18,446 nucleotides of DNA from contig SKWP01000482.1 in assembly GCA_007128865.1 (NCBI GenBank), positions 1 to 18,446 on the forward strand, written 5' to 3'. The translations under genes and the position numbers were made by a program. The number at the start of each line of letters is the position of its first letter. Position 1 is the first letter of the stretch. Shown one piece after another: positions 1-7,056 of this stretch. The notes under the pieces were generated by a model. The model made no database searches and was not told the DNA's origin. It saw only the letters and a list, made by a program, of their open reading frames with translations. The DNA is from Paracoccaceae bacterium (lineage in GTDB: Bacteria > Pseudomonadota > Alphaproteobacteria > Rhodobacterales > Rhodobacteraceae).

Positions 1-95
1 GCAAAGCGGGAAAGCGGGCGGACGGGGGCCCGACCGCAGCACCGGTGGCCGGGGGTTCCGACAAGGCCAGCCAGACTTCGGGACGCCGGACAATC

Positions 96-851
96 ATGGA
101 TCTCAGCGCGTTCTCTGCCGGCGAGCTTGCAATCATGGTCGGCGCGCTGGCCCTTGCCGGCTTTGTCAAGGGCGCGATAGGGCTGGGCCTGCCCATCGTT
201 TCGGTGCCGGTGCTGGCCGCCTTCGTGGGGTTGCCGCATGCCGTGGCACTGGTGGCCGCACCCTTGATTCTGACCAATCTGCAGCAGGTCTGGCAATTCC
301 GCGCCGAACGTCACCACGCGAGGGTGATGCGGCCGCTGCTGGTTTCCTGCGCCATCGGCATTGCGATCGGTACCAGCCTGCTGGTGCAGGTGGACGAACG
401 CTACCTGTCCGCCGTGCTCGGGCTGCTGATCCTGGTCTACGGCGGATTGTACGTGCTCAGGCCGGATACGCACCTGGGGGCCCGGGCCGCGCAGGGCCTT
501 GCAGTGCCTGTCGGACTGACCGGCGGTGCTCTGCAGGGGATGACCGGTATTTCGGCACCGGTGAGCCTGGTATACCTGCACGCCTTGCGCTGGCCGCGAC
601 CGAAATTCATGTTCGCGGTCTCGGCGACCTACCTGACTTTCGGCGTTGCGCAGTCGGTATCGCTGACCCTGGTCGGGTTGATGACACCGCAGATATTCCT
701 GCTGTCTTGCCTCACCATGGTACCCATTGGCGTCTGCATGGCCGTGGGGCAGCGTCTGGGGCGGCATTTCAGCAAGGCGTTGTTCGAGCGTCTGGTGCTT
801 GGGCTCATGGTGCTTCTCGGCCTGCGGATGCTCTGGGTGGCTTTCGCCTGA
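96..851 (+). CDS. TauE/SafE (TSUP) family membrane permease
   Basis: Polytopic inner-membrane protein of 251 residues with about eight hydrophobic segments (roughly residues 8-30, 33-60, 79-97, 103-121, 133-160, 170-196, 198-219 and 230-250). The two halves carry the related glycine-rich segments FVKGAIGLGLP (23-33) and TGGALQGMTGISAP (142-155), which is the internal duplication typical of the TSUP family. Family members export or import small anions such as sulfite, sulfoacetate and other organosulfur or organic acids; the substrate here cannot be read from sequence. The frame is open back to a GTG at 45, but ATG 96 starts just before the first membrane segment and is preferred; no strong ribosome-binding site is visible. 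The rpoN-like gene follows 156 nt downstream on the same strand, and I see no convincing terminator between them. Family call is secure, function is not. Confidence 0.85.
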   Translation: MDLSAFSAGELAIMVGALALAGFVKGAIGLGLPIVSVPVLAAFVGLPHAVALVAAPLILTNLQQVWQFRAERHHARVMRPLLVSCAIGIAIGTSLLVQVDERYLSAVLGLLILVYGGLYVLRPDTHLGARAAQGLAVPVGLTGGALQGMTGISAPVSLVYLHALRWPRPKFMFAVSATYLTFGVAQSVSLTLVGLMTPQIFLLSCLTMVPIGVCMAVGQRLGRHFSKALFERLVLGLMVLLGLRMLWVAFA

Positions 852-1007
852 CCGGACATGCTGCAGCCTTGCGGGCCTTTCGGATTGGCGCCCGCGGGCA
901 AGCCGTGCAAGCCGGATTGCTGGCGTCTCGGCCGCCGGTTGCGGCGCAGCAACGGGCGGCCTAATCTGCGGGCGCCTCATTCCATGTGGCAGGGCGGGGT
1001 TTTTGCC

Positions 1008-2384
1008 ATGCAGATCGGCACCAGAAGCGGCCTCGAACTGCGCCAGACCCGGCGGCTGGCCATGACCGGGGATTTGCGCCGCGCCATCGGGTTTTTGCGC
1101 CTCGACAACGCCGAGCTTGGCGCAGAGCTGGCAATGGTGGCGCGCCGCAACCCGGCGCTGGTGCTTGCCGTGGCGAGCGATCCGACCGCAACGCGGGCCA
1201 GGGGGCCGGCGCATTCGCGGCAGGGGGTCGGGATTGGCGGCGGTACTGCGCAGGCCGAGGCGATGCCGGCTGCGGGCAGCAGCGGGCTCGAGGCCCATGC
1301 TGCCGGTCAGGTGGCCCTCATCCTGCACGATCCGGAGCCGCGCCGCATCGGCCTGATGCTGGCCGAAGCTCTTGAGCCTAGCGGCTGGCTGGGTATGCCG
1401 CTGGGCGATATCGCCCGTCGTATCGGCTGCGATGTCGCCAAGGTCGAGACGGTGCTGGTCAGACTCCAGAACGGCGTCGAGCCGGCCGGGTTGTTCGCGC
1501 GCAATCTTGCCGAATGCCTGCGCATCCAGGCCGCAGACCGGGGGATGCTGGATGCGCCGATGGAAGCGCTGTTGTGCCATCTCGATCTGCTTGCACGAGG
1601 CCGCCTTGCCGCGCTGGCCGAGCTTTGCGGCGTTTCCGAAGCCGATGTCGCGGCACTGGCCGGCCGGTTGCGCCGGCTCGATCCGAAGCCCGGAGCGGCT
1701 TTTGGTGCCGGCCCTGCACCGGTTCGCCCGCCGGACGTGATTGTCACCGCGGCCGAGGGCGGGGGATGGCATGTGGACATGAATGACGCGACAACGCCGC
1801 GGGTTTCCGTGCAGGCGCCCGGTGACGCAACGCCGGACACTGCGGCCGAGCGCGAGGCGGCGCTGGCCGAGGCGCAACGCCTTTGCCGGGCGGTGGCGCG
1901 GCGCAATGCAACCGTGCTTGCGGTGGTTTCGGCCGCAGTTGCCCTTCAGGATGGTTTCCTGCGCCATGGTGCCGCAGCGATCCGGCCGCTGACCAGGGCA
2001 GCGGTTGCGGAACGCGCAGGCGTACACGAGACGACCGTGTGCCGGGTCGCTGCGGGGCTTCTCGTGTCTGCGCCGCTGGGCACGTATCCGCTGCGGGATT
2101 TCTTCGGGGCATCGCTGGCCGCTACCGGTGACGGTGCCCCGGTGGCGGCGGGTGCGGTGCGCCACCGGATTGCCGCGCTGATCCGGGAAGAGTCGGGAGT
2201 ACGGCCGCTGAGCGACGCGGCGCTGAGCGCGCGCCTGCACGAGGAAGGGATCGTGGTGGCGCGTCGGACGGTGGCCAAATACCGCGAATCCCTCGGTCTG
2301 GCGTCGGCGTCCGTAAGGCGCGCGCGTGCGCGGCTGAAGACCGCAGCGGCACGGGTCGGGCAACGCGTGAATCCTTCACGCTGA
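1008..2384 (+). CDS. rpoN: RNA polymerase sigma-54 factor, divergent RpoN paralogue
   Basis: Sigma-54 directs core RNA polymerase to -24/-12 promoters and needs an AAA+ activator. The 458-residue protein has region I at about 8-50 (LELRQTRRLAMT at 9-20), a low-complexity acidic/Gly-Ala linker at about 55-105, the core-binding region at about 110-230, a helix-turn-helix near 333-352 (AERAGVHETTVCR) and a perfect RpoN box, ARRTVAKYRE, at 418-427, which reads the -24 element. It is divergent: region I has few of the usual glutamines, and the normally conserved segment after the helix-turn-helix (KY..TP.G...LK.FF) reads LLVSAPLGTYPLRDFF. This suggests a specialised paralogue rather than the housekeeping copy. 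ATG 1008 is chosen because GGGCGGGG lies 8-16 nt upstream and the protein then begins at region I; ATG 984 and codons back to 858 are also open. Its stop codon lies inside the enhancer-like repeat cluster. A weak TTGCGG-N17-TAATCT at 939-967 could be its promoter. Confidence 0.9.
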   Translation: MQIGTRSGLELRQTRRLAMTGDLRRAIGFLRLDNAELGAELAMVARRNPALVLAVASDPTATRARGPAHSRQGVGIGGGTAQAEAMPAAGSSGLEAHAAGQVALILHDPEPRRIGLMLAEALEPSGWLGMPLGDIARRIGCDVAKVETVLVRLQNGVEPAGLFARNLAECLRIQAADRGMLDAPMEALLCHLDLLARGRLAALAELCGVSEADVAALAGRLRRLDPKPGAAFGAGPAPVRPPDVIVTAAEGGGWHVDMNDATTPRVSVQAPGDATPDTAAEREAALAEAQRLCRAVARRNATVLAVVSAAVALQDGFLRHGAAAIRPLTRAAVAERAGVHETTVCRVAAGLLVSAPLGTYPLRDFFGASLAATGDGAPVAAGAVRHRIAALIREESGVRPLSDAALSARLHEEGIVVARRTVAKYRESLGLASASVRRARARLKTAAARVGQRVNPSR

Positions 2385-2392
2385 TGCGTGAA
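2365..2392. promoter_or_regulatory. Alternating GCGTGAA/TTCACGC repeats, candidate activator (enhancer) sites
   Basis: Three 7-nt half-sites alternate in orientation: GCGTGAA at 2365-2371, TTCACGC at 2375-2381 and GCGTGAA at 2386-2392. They make two overlapping perfect inverted repeats (7-3-7 and 7-4-7). The two direct copies are 21 bp apart, two helical turns. The cluster covers the rpoN stop codon (2382-2384) and lies about 130-160 bp upstream of the start predicted from the -24/-12 promoter, the usual range for binding sites of sigma-54 activators. The natural candidate ligand is the activator encoded at 9142-10173. It could also fold as an RNA hairpin at the end of the rpoN transcript, but no U-run follows, so a terminator is less likely. 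Pattern is directly seen; binding is inferred. Confidence 0.6.
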
Positions 2393-2463
2393 TATCGCGC
2401 TGCACTGCATCGATCGCAATGGGCGTCACCGCCGCGGATTCATCAAACAAGGCGTAAAGCAGG

Positions 2464-2517
2464 GTGAATGCCGGGCTACTTGCAGAAGGCGCAACATGGC
2501 ATGAAATCTGCATTCAC
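2464..2517. repeat. 8-bp inverted repeat GTGAATGC/GCATTCAC around the -24/-12 promoter
   Basis: GTGAATGC at 2464-2471 and its exact complement GCATTCAC at 2510-2517 bracket the sigma-54 promoter; the right arm overlaps the -12 element and the bases just after it. The hexamer GTGAAT is also the core of two of the upstream half-sites (2367-2372, 2388-2393), so the same protein might bind at the promoter as well. It may be a repression or autoregulation site, or coincidence. Confidence 0.35.
2497..2512 (+). promoter_or_regulatory. Sigma-54 (-24/-12) promoter for the peptide-type ABC operon
   Basis: The sequence TGGCATGAAATCTGCA matches the consensus TGGCACG-N4-TTGCA at 10 of 12 fixed positions, including the essential GG (2498-2499) and GC (2510-2511) with exactly 10 bp between them. 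Transcription would begin near 2523, about 77 nt before the binding-protein ATG. It lies in the 215-nt intergenic gap between an rpoN gene and an operon that ends with a sigma-54 activator gene, which strongly supports the call. Confidence 0.8.
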
Positions 2518-2523
2518 TGGGGT

Positions 2524-2576
2524 GTGAACGCTCGCTGCGTTCGCCCAGGAATGGCCGCGACGCCGGCGTCGGGCCA
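2524..2576 (+). promoter_or_regulatory. Structured mRNA leader with two adjacent hairpins
   Basis: Beginning at the predicted transcription start, GTGAACGC (2524-2531) pairs with GCGTTCGC (2537-2544) around a 5-nt loop, with one G-U pair. Seven nt later TGGCC (2552-2556), a bulged G (2557) and CGACG (2558-2562) pair with CGTCG (2567-2571), G and C bases following, and A2576 around a CCGG tetraloop. The ribosome-binding site AGGGAG (2585-2590) is left just outside the second stem. No U-tract follows, so these are not intrinsic terminators. They could protect the mRNA 5' end or modulate translation. Confidence 0.45.
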
Positions 2577-2599
2577 CAAGCAACAGGGAGATTCGGACC

Positions 2600-4138
2600 A
2601 TGAAAATGCTTCACCGGACCCTCGTGGCATCAGCGCTTGTGCTGGCCACGGCGGCGCCCGCGGTGCAGGCGCAGACGCTGATTGTCGGCTTCACCCGTGA
2701 TGCCGATACGCTCGATCCTGCAAACCATCGCAACCGCGAAACCGAAACGATCATCCGCAACATCCACGACGGGGTCGTGACCCGTTCGTCGGACATGATG
2801 ATTCACCCCGAGATCGCCGAGAGCTTCACCCAGGTCTCGCCCACGGTCTATGATTTCGTCATCCGCGCGGGCGTGAAGTTTCACGACGGCACCGAGATGA
2901 CCATTGACGATGTCAAGTTCACCTTCGACCGGCTGCTGAACGAGGGCGGCATGGGCGATGGCCAGACCAGCCCGCGCGGCGCGCTGCTCGGACCGGTCGA
3001 ATCGGTCGAGATTGTCGAAGGCAACACGTTGCGCTTCACCCTGTCCGAGCCCTGGCCGCTGCTGCCGGCGATGCTGCCGCATCAGCAGATCGTTTCCAAA
3101 GCGCATGTCGAGGCAGTGGGCTCAACAGCCCTTGCGACCGATCCTGTCGGTACCGGGCCTTTCCGGCTGGCCGAATGGCGGCGTGGCGAGTCGGTGGTGA
3201 TGGAACGTTTCGACGACTATTACGGTGGCGCGCCCGGAATTCCCGAAGCCGGCCCTGCCTGTGTGGAGCGCGTGATCTTCCAGGTGATCCCGGAATCCGC
3301 CTCGCGGGTGGCGGCGTTGCTTTCGGGCGATGTCCACATCATCAACGAACTTCCGCCCTTCTCGATGAATCAGGTTGCCAACAGCCCCAATACCGAGGTG
3401 ATGACGGTCAACGGCACCCGCAGCTTCTTCCTGGCGATGAACAACCAGGGCGACATCTTTGACGATGTGCGGGTCCGGCACGCCGTCGCCCATGCCATCG
3501 ACCGTGACCTGATCATCGACCGCATCCTGAACGGAACCGCCTCGCGGATCGACGGAATCCTGTCGCCCGATGCCTTCGGCAAGAACCATGACCTGCCCGC
3601 ATACGAGTTCGACCCCGAGCGGTCGCGCGCGCTGCTGGCCGAAGCCGGATACCCGGACGGCATTTCGGTGACGCTCGACACCACCGGGCCGATGCGCGAC
3701 ATTGCCGAGGCGATTGCGGCGCTTCTGACCAACGCCGGCATCAATACCCAGGTGCAGGTTGGCGAAGGCACGCTGATGAACCAGAAATGGCAGACCCGCG
3801 GCGGTCCGAAGGAAGGCGACATGTTCCTCAGCTCCTGGGGCAACAGCACGCTCGATCCCTTCGACATCTTCGGCCCGACGCATGGCACCGACGCCCGCGG
3901 CAACTCGGCTGGCTATTCCAACCCCGAACTCGACGCGCTGCTTGACGCCGCCGCGGTCGAGTTGGACCGCGCACGCCGCGGCGAGATGTACCGCGAGGCC
4001 GAGGCGATGGCGAGCGCCGACCTGCCCTATGTCTACCTGTGGGTGCCGCAGGACATCTATGGCGTGTCGACCCGGCTGAGCAACTGGTCTCCCAGCCCCG
4101 ACAGCAGGATCAACCTGCACCGCGCCTGTCTGGACTGA
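2600..4138 (+). CDS. Peptide-type ABC transporter substrate-binding protein (SBP family 5)
   Basis: Periplasmic receptor of 512 residues that delivers ligand to the permease pair encoded next. A Sec signal peptide is clear: basic start (MKMLHR), hydrophobic core at 8-19 and a probable cleavage after AVQA (residue 24); there is no lipobox cysteine. The mature part begins with TLIVGFTRDADTLDPA, the usual opening of DppA/OppA-like proteins, and has the family signatures near FHDGTEMTIDDVKFTFDR and DPVGTGPFRL. ATG 2600 has AGGGAG nine nt upstream. It is the first gene of a compact seven-gene operon and has the only large upstream gap, which holds the sigma-54 promoter. Family members bind peptides, opines, nickel, haem or oligosaccharides; the ligand here is unknown. 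Sigma-54 control and the C45 hydrolase gene downstream make a nitrogen-containing amide or peptide plausible, as inference only. Confidence 0.93.
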   Translation: MKMLHRTLVASALVLATAAPAVQAQTLIVGFTRDADTLDPANHRNRETETIIRNIHDGVVTRSSDMMIHPEIAESFTQVSPTVYDFVIRAGVKFHDGTEMTIDDVKFTFDRLLNEGGMGDGQTSPRGALLGPVESVEIVEGNTLRFTLSEPWPLLPAMLPHQQIVSKAHVEAVGSTALATDPVGTGPFRLAEWRRGESVVMERFDDYYGGAPGIPEAGPACVERVIFQVIPESASRVAALLSGDVHIINELPPFSMNQVANSPNTEVMTVNGTRSFFLAMNNQGDIFDDVRVRHAVAHAIDRDLIIDRILNGTASRIDGILSPDAFGKNHDLPAYEFDPERSRALLAEAGYPDGISVTLDTTGPMRDIAEAIAALLTNAGINTQVQVGEGTLMNQKWQTRGGPKEGDMFLSSWGNSTLDPFDIFGPTHGTDARGNSAGYSNPELDALLDAAAVELDRARRGEMYREAEAMASADLPYVYLWVPQDIYGVSTRLSNWSPSPDSRINLHRACLD

Positions 4139-4160
4139 CCACCGGACCGGGAGCACGGGC

Positions 4161-5174
4161 ATGAGCGTTACACGGCTGATCGAACGACTGCTGCAGCTTG
4201 TGCCCGTTCTGCTTGGCGTGAGCGTCATCGTCTTCGTGATGATGGCGCTGACGCCGGGCGATCCGGTCGAGATCATGATCGGGGATCAGCTGGTGACCCC
4301 CGAACAGGAAGAACGCATGCGCCGCGATCTGGGCCTCGACCGGCCCATGGTGGAGCGGTATTTCGTTTTCCTCGGCAACGCGCTGCAGTTCGATTTCGGA
4401 ACCAGCTTCTATCATCGCCGGCCGGTTTCCGACGTGATCATCGAACGTCTTCCGGCCACCATCGAACTGACCCTGATGGCGATGATCATCGCGCTTGTGA
4501 CCGCGATCCCGCTGGGCGTTCTTGCAGCGGTAAAGAAGAACTCGATCTTCGACCGCATCGCCACGGTGGGCTCGCTTCTTGGCGTCTCGCTGCCGGGGTT
4601 CTGGTTCGGTATCCTGCTGCTGATGCTGTTTGCGGTGCAGCTCAATCTGCTGCCGGTGGCCGGGCGGGTGGCCTATGAGCATGGCGTCACGGTGCGGCCC
4701 ATCACCCATTTCCTGCTGATCGATTCGCTAATCCAGGGGCAATTCGCGGCCTTCCGCAACGCCCTGGCGCATATCATCCTGCCCGCCATCACGCTTGGCC
4801 TGCCGATGACGGCAATCCTCATGCGTGTGACACGAACCGCCATGCTGGAGGTCCTGCGCGCCGATTACATCACCTTCGCCGAGGCCAAGGGGCTGAACCG
4901 CCAGCGCATCCTGTGGCGGCATGCGCTGAAGAATGCGCTGATCCCCACCGTGACCGTGGCGGCGATGGAAACCGGCTCGCTTCTGGGCGGCAACATGATC
5001 GTGGAAACGGTGTTCGGCTGGCCGGGGCTTGGCCGGCTGGTGGTGGAAAGCATCTTCGTGCGCAACTATCCGCTCGTCCAGGCGGCAGTCCTGCTTTACG
5101 CGGTGACCTATGTGTTGCTGAACTTCCTTGCCGATATCCTGTATACCGTCCTCAACCCGCGGGTGAAGCTGTGA
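4161..5174 (+). CDS. ABC transporter permease, DppB/OppB type
   Basis: Inner-membrane channel subunit of 337 residues. It has an N-terminal membrane helix (about 10-31), a periplasmic segment with GDPVEIMIG and LGLDRPM as in DppB-like proteins, then five further helices between about 100 and 330. The EAA coupling loop that contacts the ATPases is at about 239-262 (FAEAKGLNRQRILWRHALKN). The C-terminus ends LADILYTVLNPRVKL, close to the usual DPR ending of this family. ATG 4161 has GGGAG seven nt upstream and lies 22 nt after the binding-protein gene. Its stop overlaps the next start by 4 nt (GTGA), which points to translational coupling. It should pair with the DppC-type permease that follows. 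Family call is very secure; the transported compound is not known. Confidence 0.93.
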   Translation: MSVTRLIERLLQLVPVLLGVSVIVFVMMALTPGDPVEIMIGDQLVTPEQEERMRRDLGLDRPMVERYFVFLGNALQFDFGTSFYHRRPVSDVIIERLPATIELTLMAMIIALVTAIPLGVLAAVKKNSIFDRIATVGSLLGVSLPGFWFGILLLMLFAVQLNLLPVAGRVAYEHGVTVRPITHFLLIDSLIQGQFAAFRNALAHIILPAITLGLPMTAILMRVTRTAMLEVLRADYITFAEAKGLNRQRILWRHALKNALIPTVTVAAMETGSLLGGNMIVETVFGWPGLGRLVVESIFVRNYPLVQAAVLLYAVTYVLLNFLADILYTVLNPRVKL

Positions 5175-6061
5175 GCTTTGCGTCCGACGCCCGCGCACCG
5201 GCGGATTCGCTCTTCCGTCGCAACCTGCGTGCCTTTGCGGCAAACCGGCTGGCCTTTGGCAGCGCAATCGTGGTGCTGATCTTCGTTGTCATGGCGGTCT
5301 TTGCGCCGTGGATCGCGCCGCATGATCCGGCTGCCACCGATCTGTTCCGCCGCCTGCAGCCGCCGGCATGGATGGAGGGCGGTGACTGGGCTTTCCCGCT
5401 GGGTTGCGATGCGCTGGGCCGCGATATCCTGTCGCGCATCATCTATGGCGCGCGAATCTCGATCTTCATCGGTGTCGCGGTGATCCTTGTGGCGACCGTG
5501 GTCGGCATTCTCGCCGGGCTCGCCGCGGGCTATCTTCGGGGCTGGGTTGATATCGTGATCTCGCGCATCGTCGATATCCTGCTGGGCTTTCCCTATCTGA
5601 TCTTCGCGATCGGTCTGATGGCGATGATGGGGCCGGGGCTGGCCAACATCATCCTGGTGATGGCCTACAAGGAATGGGTCATTCCCTGCCGGGTGGTGCG
5701 GGGCGAGACGCTGGCGGTGCGCGAGCTGGAATATGTCGAGGCCGCACGCGCCGTGGGAGCATCCGACCGCCACATCATGCTGCGCGAGATCCTGCCGAAC
5801 ATCCTGTCGCCGGTGCTGGTTGTGGCCACCATCCGCATGGCCGATGTCATCATCCTCGAGGCAGCCCTGTCCTTCCTCGGTCTCGGGGTGCAGCCGCCCA
5901 CCGCCTCCTGGGGGGCGATGGTGGCAGACGGCCGCGCCTTCATCCTCGAAAGCTGGTGGGTTTCAACCTTTCCCGGTGTGGCGATCCTGCTGCTGGTGCT
6001 GGCGATCAACGTCGCCAGCCAGGGGCTGCGCGATGCCTTTGACCCGCGGTTCAGCGAATGA
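5171..6061 (+). CDS. ABC transporter permease, DppC/OppC type
   Basis: Second channel subunit, 296 residues. Features in order: a short cytoplasmic tail with FRRNLRAFAANRLAF (15-29), the first helix at about 30-49, the conserved periplasmic motif PLGCDALGRDILSRIIYGARIS (77-98), helices through to about 283, and an EAA loop at about 190-213 (EAARAVGASDRHIMLREILPN). It ends GLRDAFDPRFSE, the standard DppC ending. The frame is open well upstream inside the preceding gene, but GTG 5171 is chosen because it overlaps the upstream stop as GTGA and gives the normal family length and N-terminus. The stop overlaps the following ATPase start (ATGA). It forms a heterodimer with the product of 4161-5174. 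Confidence 0.92.
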   Translation: MSFASDARAPADSLFRRNLRAFAANRLAFGSAIVVLIFVVMAVFAPWIAPHDPAATDLFRRLQPPAWMEGGDWAFPLGCDALGRDILSRIIYGARISIFIGVAVILVATVVGILAGLAAGYLRGWVDIVISRIVDILLGFPYLIFAIGLMAMMGPGLANIILVMAYKEWVIPCRVVRGETLAVRELEYVEAARAVGASDRHIMLREILPNILSPVLVVATIRMADVIILEAALSFLGLGVQPPTASWGAMVADGRAFILESWWVSTFPGVAILLLVLAINVASQGLRDAFDPRFSE

Positions 6062-7056
6062 GCAGGCCGCTGCTTCAGGTGCGCGGATTGCGCACGGTTT
6101 TCGACACCAGGGCGGGGCGCGTCTGTGCCGTCGATGGCGTGGACGTGACGGTGGAGCCGGGCGAATGCCTGGGCGTGGTTGGCGAATCCGGCTCGGGAAA
6201 GAGCGTGACCTTCGCCTCGGTGATGGGGCTTATCCGCCCGCCCGGCAGGATAGAGGCCGGCGAGATCCTTTTCGACGGGGTCGACCTGCGCCAGCTTTCG
6301 CGGCGCCAGATGCAGGCGGTGCGCGGCCGCGATATCGCCATGACAATGCAGGATGCGCTGACCGCGCTGAACCCGGCTCTGACCGTCGGCACCCAGATTG
6401 CCGAAATGCTGGAGGCCCATGACGATGAACTTCCGCGCGGCGGTCCGGCCCGTGCGCGGGCCATCCGTGCCCGCGCGGTCGAGATGCTGGGCCTTGTCGG
6501 CATCCCGTCGCCCGATGACCGGCTGAAGCAGTATCCGCATGAATTCTCGGGCGGGATGCGCCAACGCATCATGATCGCCATCGCGCTGGCATCCAAGCCG
6601 CGCCTGCTGATCGCCGACGAGCCCACAACCGCACTCGATGTCACCATCCAGGCACAGGTGCTGGAGCTGATCGACGATATTCGCGCGCGCCTTGGCATGT
6701 CGGTGGTGCTGATCACCCATGACCTGGGCGTGGTGGCGCAGCACTGCGACAGGGTGATCGTGATGTATGCCGGCCAGGTGGTGGAGGAGGGGCCGACGGC
6801 CGCCGTAATCGGCAGTCCGAGGCATCCCTATACCCGCGGCCTGCTGGCGTCGATTCCGCGGCCGGCGCTGCGCGGCCAGCCGATCCGCCCGATCGAGGGG
6901 CAGGTGCCCGAGCTGATCGATCTGCCGCCTCAATGCCGCTTTCACGCCCGCTGCCCCGAAGCCGGCCCCGACTGTCTGCGCCCGATCGAGATGCGCCGGG
7001 TCGGGCCCGGGCGGCAGGTCCGATGCATCCGGACCCCGGCGGAGGCGGGGCCATGA
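6058..7056 (+). CDS. ABC transporter ATPase, DppD/OppD type
   Basis: Cytoplasmic ATP-hydrolysing subunit, 332 residues, that powers import with the DppF-type partner. Motifs visible: Walker A GESGSGKS (42-49), Q-loop glutamine 98, signature SGGMRQR (164-170), Walker B LLIADE (183-188), D-loop ALD (192-194) and H-loop histidine 221. The C-terminal oligopeptide-transporter domain includes HPYTRGLL (256-263) and cysteines 293, 299, 306 and 323; an equivalent cluster in some Dpp/Opp ATPases binds iron-sulfur. The start overlaps the DppC stop by 4 nt and the end overlaps the next ATPase start, so expression is coupled. It looks intact and typical. Confidence 0.94.
   Translation: MSRPLLQVRGLRTVFDTRAGRVCAVDGVDVTVEPGECLGVVGESGSGKSVTFASVMGLIRPPGRIEAGEILFDGVDLRQLSRRQMQAVRGRDIAMTMQDALTALNPALTVGTQIAEMLEAHDDELPRGGPARARAIRARAVEMLGLVGIPSPDDRLKQYPHEFSGGMRQRIMIAIALASKPRLLIADEPTTALDVTIQAQVLELIDDIRARLGMSVVLITHDLGVVAQHCDRVIVMYAGQVVEEGPTAAVIGSPRHPYTRGLLASIPRPALRGQPIRPIEGQVPELIDLPPQCRFHARCPEAGPDCLRPIEMRRVGPGRQVRCIRTPAEAGP

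Noticed and set aside
1..95. Possible regulatory content before the TauE/SafE gene
   Set aside because: Only a short AAAGCGGG tandem pair at the edge and GC-rich sequence are visible; no promoter or gene end could be supported.
986..1006. TGGC...TTTTTGCC before rpoN as a possible -24/-12 promoter
   Set aside because: The GG-to-GC spacing is 15 nt instead of 10, which sigma-54 does not tolerate; the G-rich part serves better as the ribosome-binding site.
2375..2392. TTCACGC/GCGTGAA repeat as an intrinsic terminator of rpoN
   Set aside because: No T-run follows and a third half-site lies upstream in helical phase, which fits protein binding better. A minor effect on transcript ends cannot be excluded.
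2441..2456. ATCAA-containing A-rich patch as an IHF site between enhancer and promoter
   Set aside because: Only the ATCAA half matches; the TTR half at the correct spacing is missing. DNA bending here remains possible but is not supported.
3122..4276. Long open frame on the - strand opposite the first binding-protein gene
   Set aside because: It mirrors the codon pattern of a clearly real gene on the other strand in GC-rich DNA, and its translation resembles no family.
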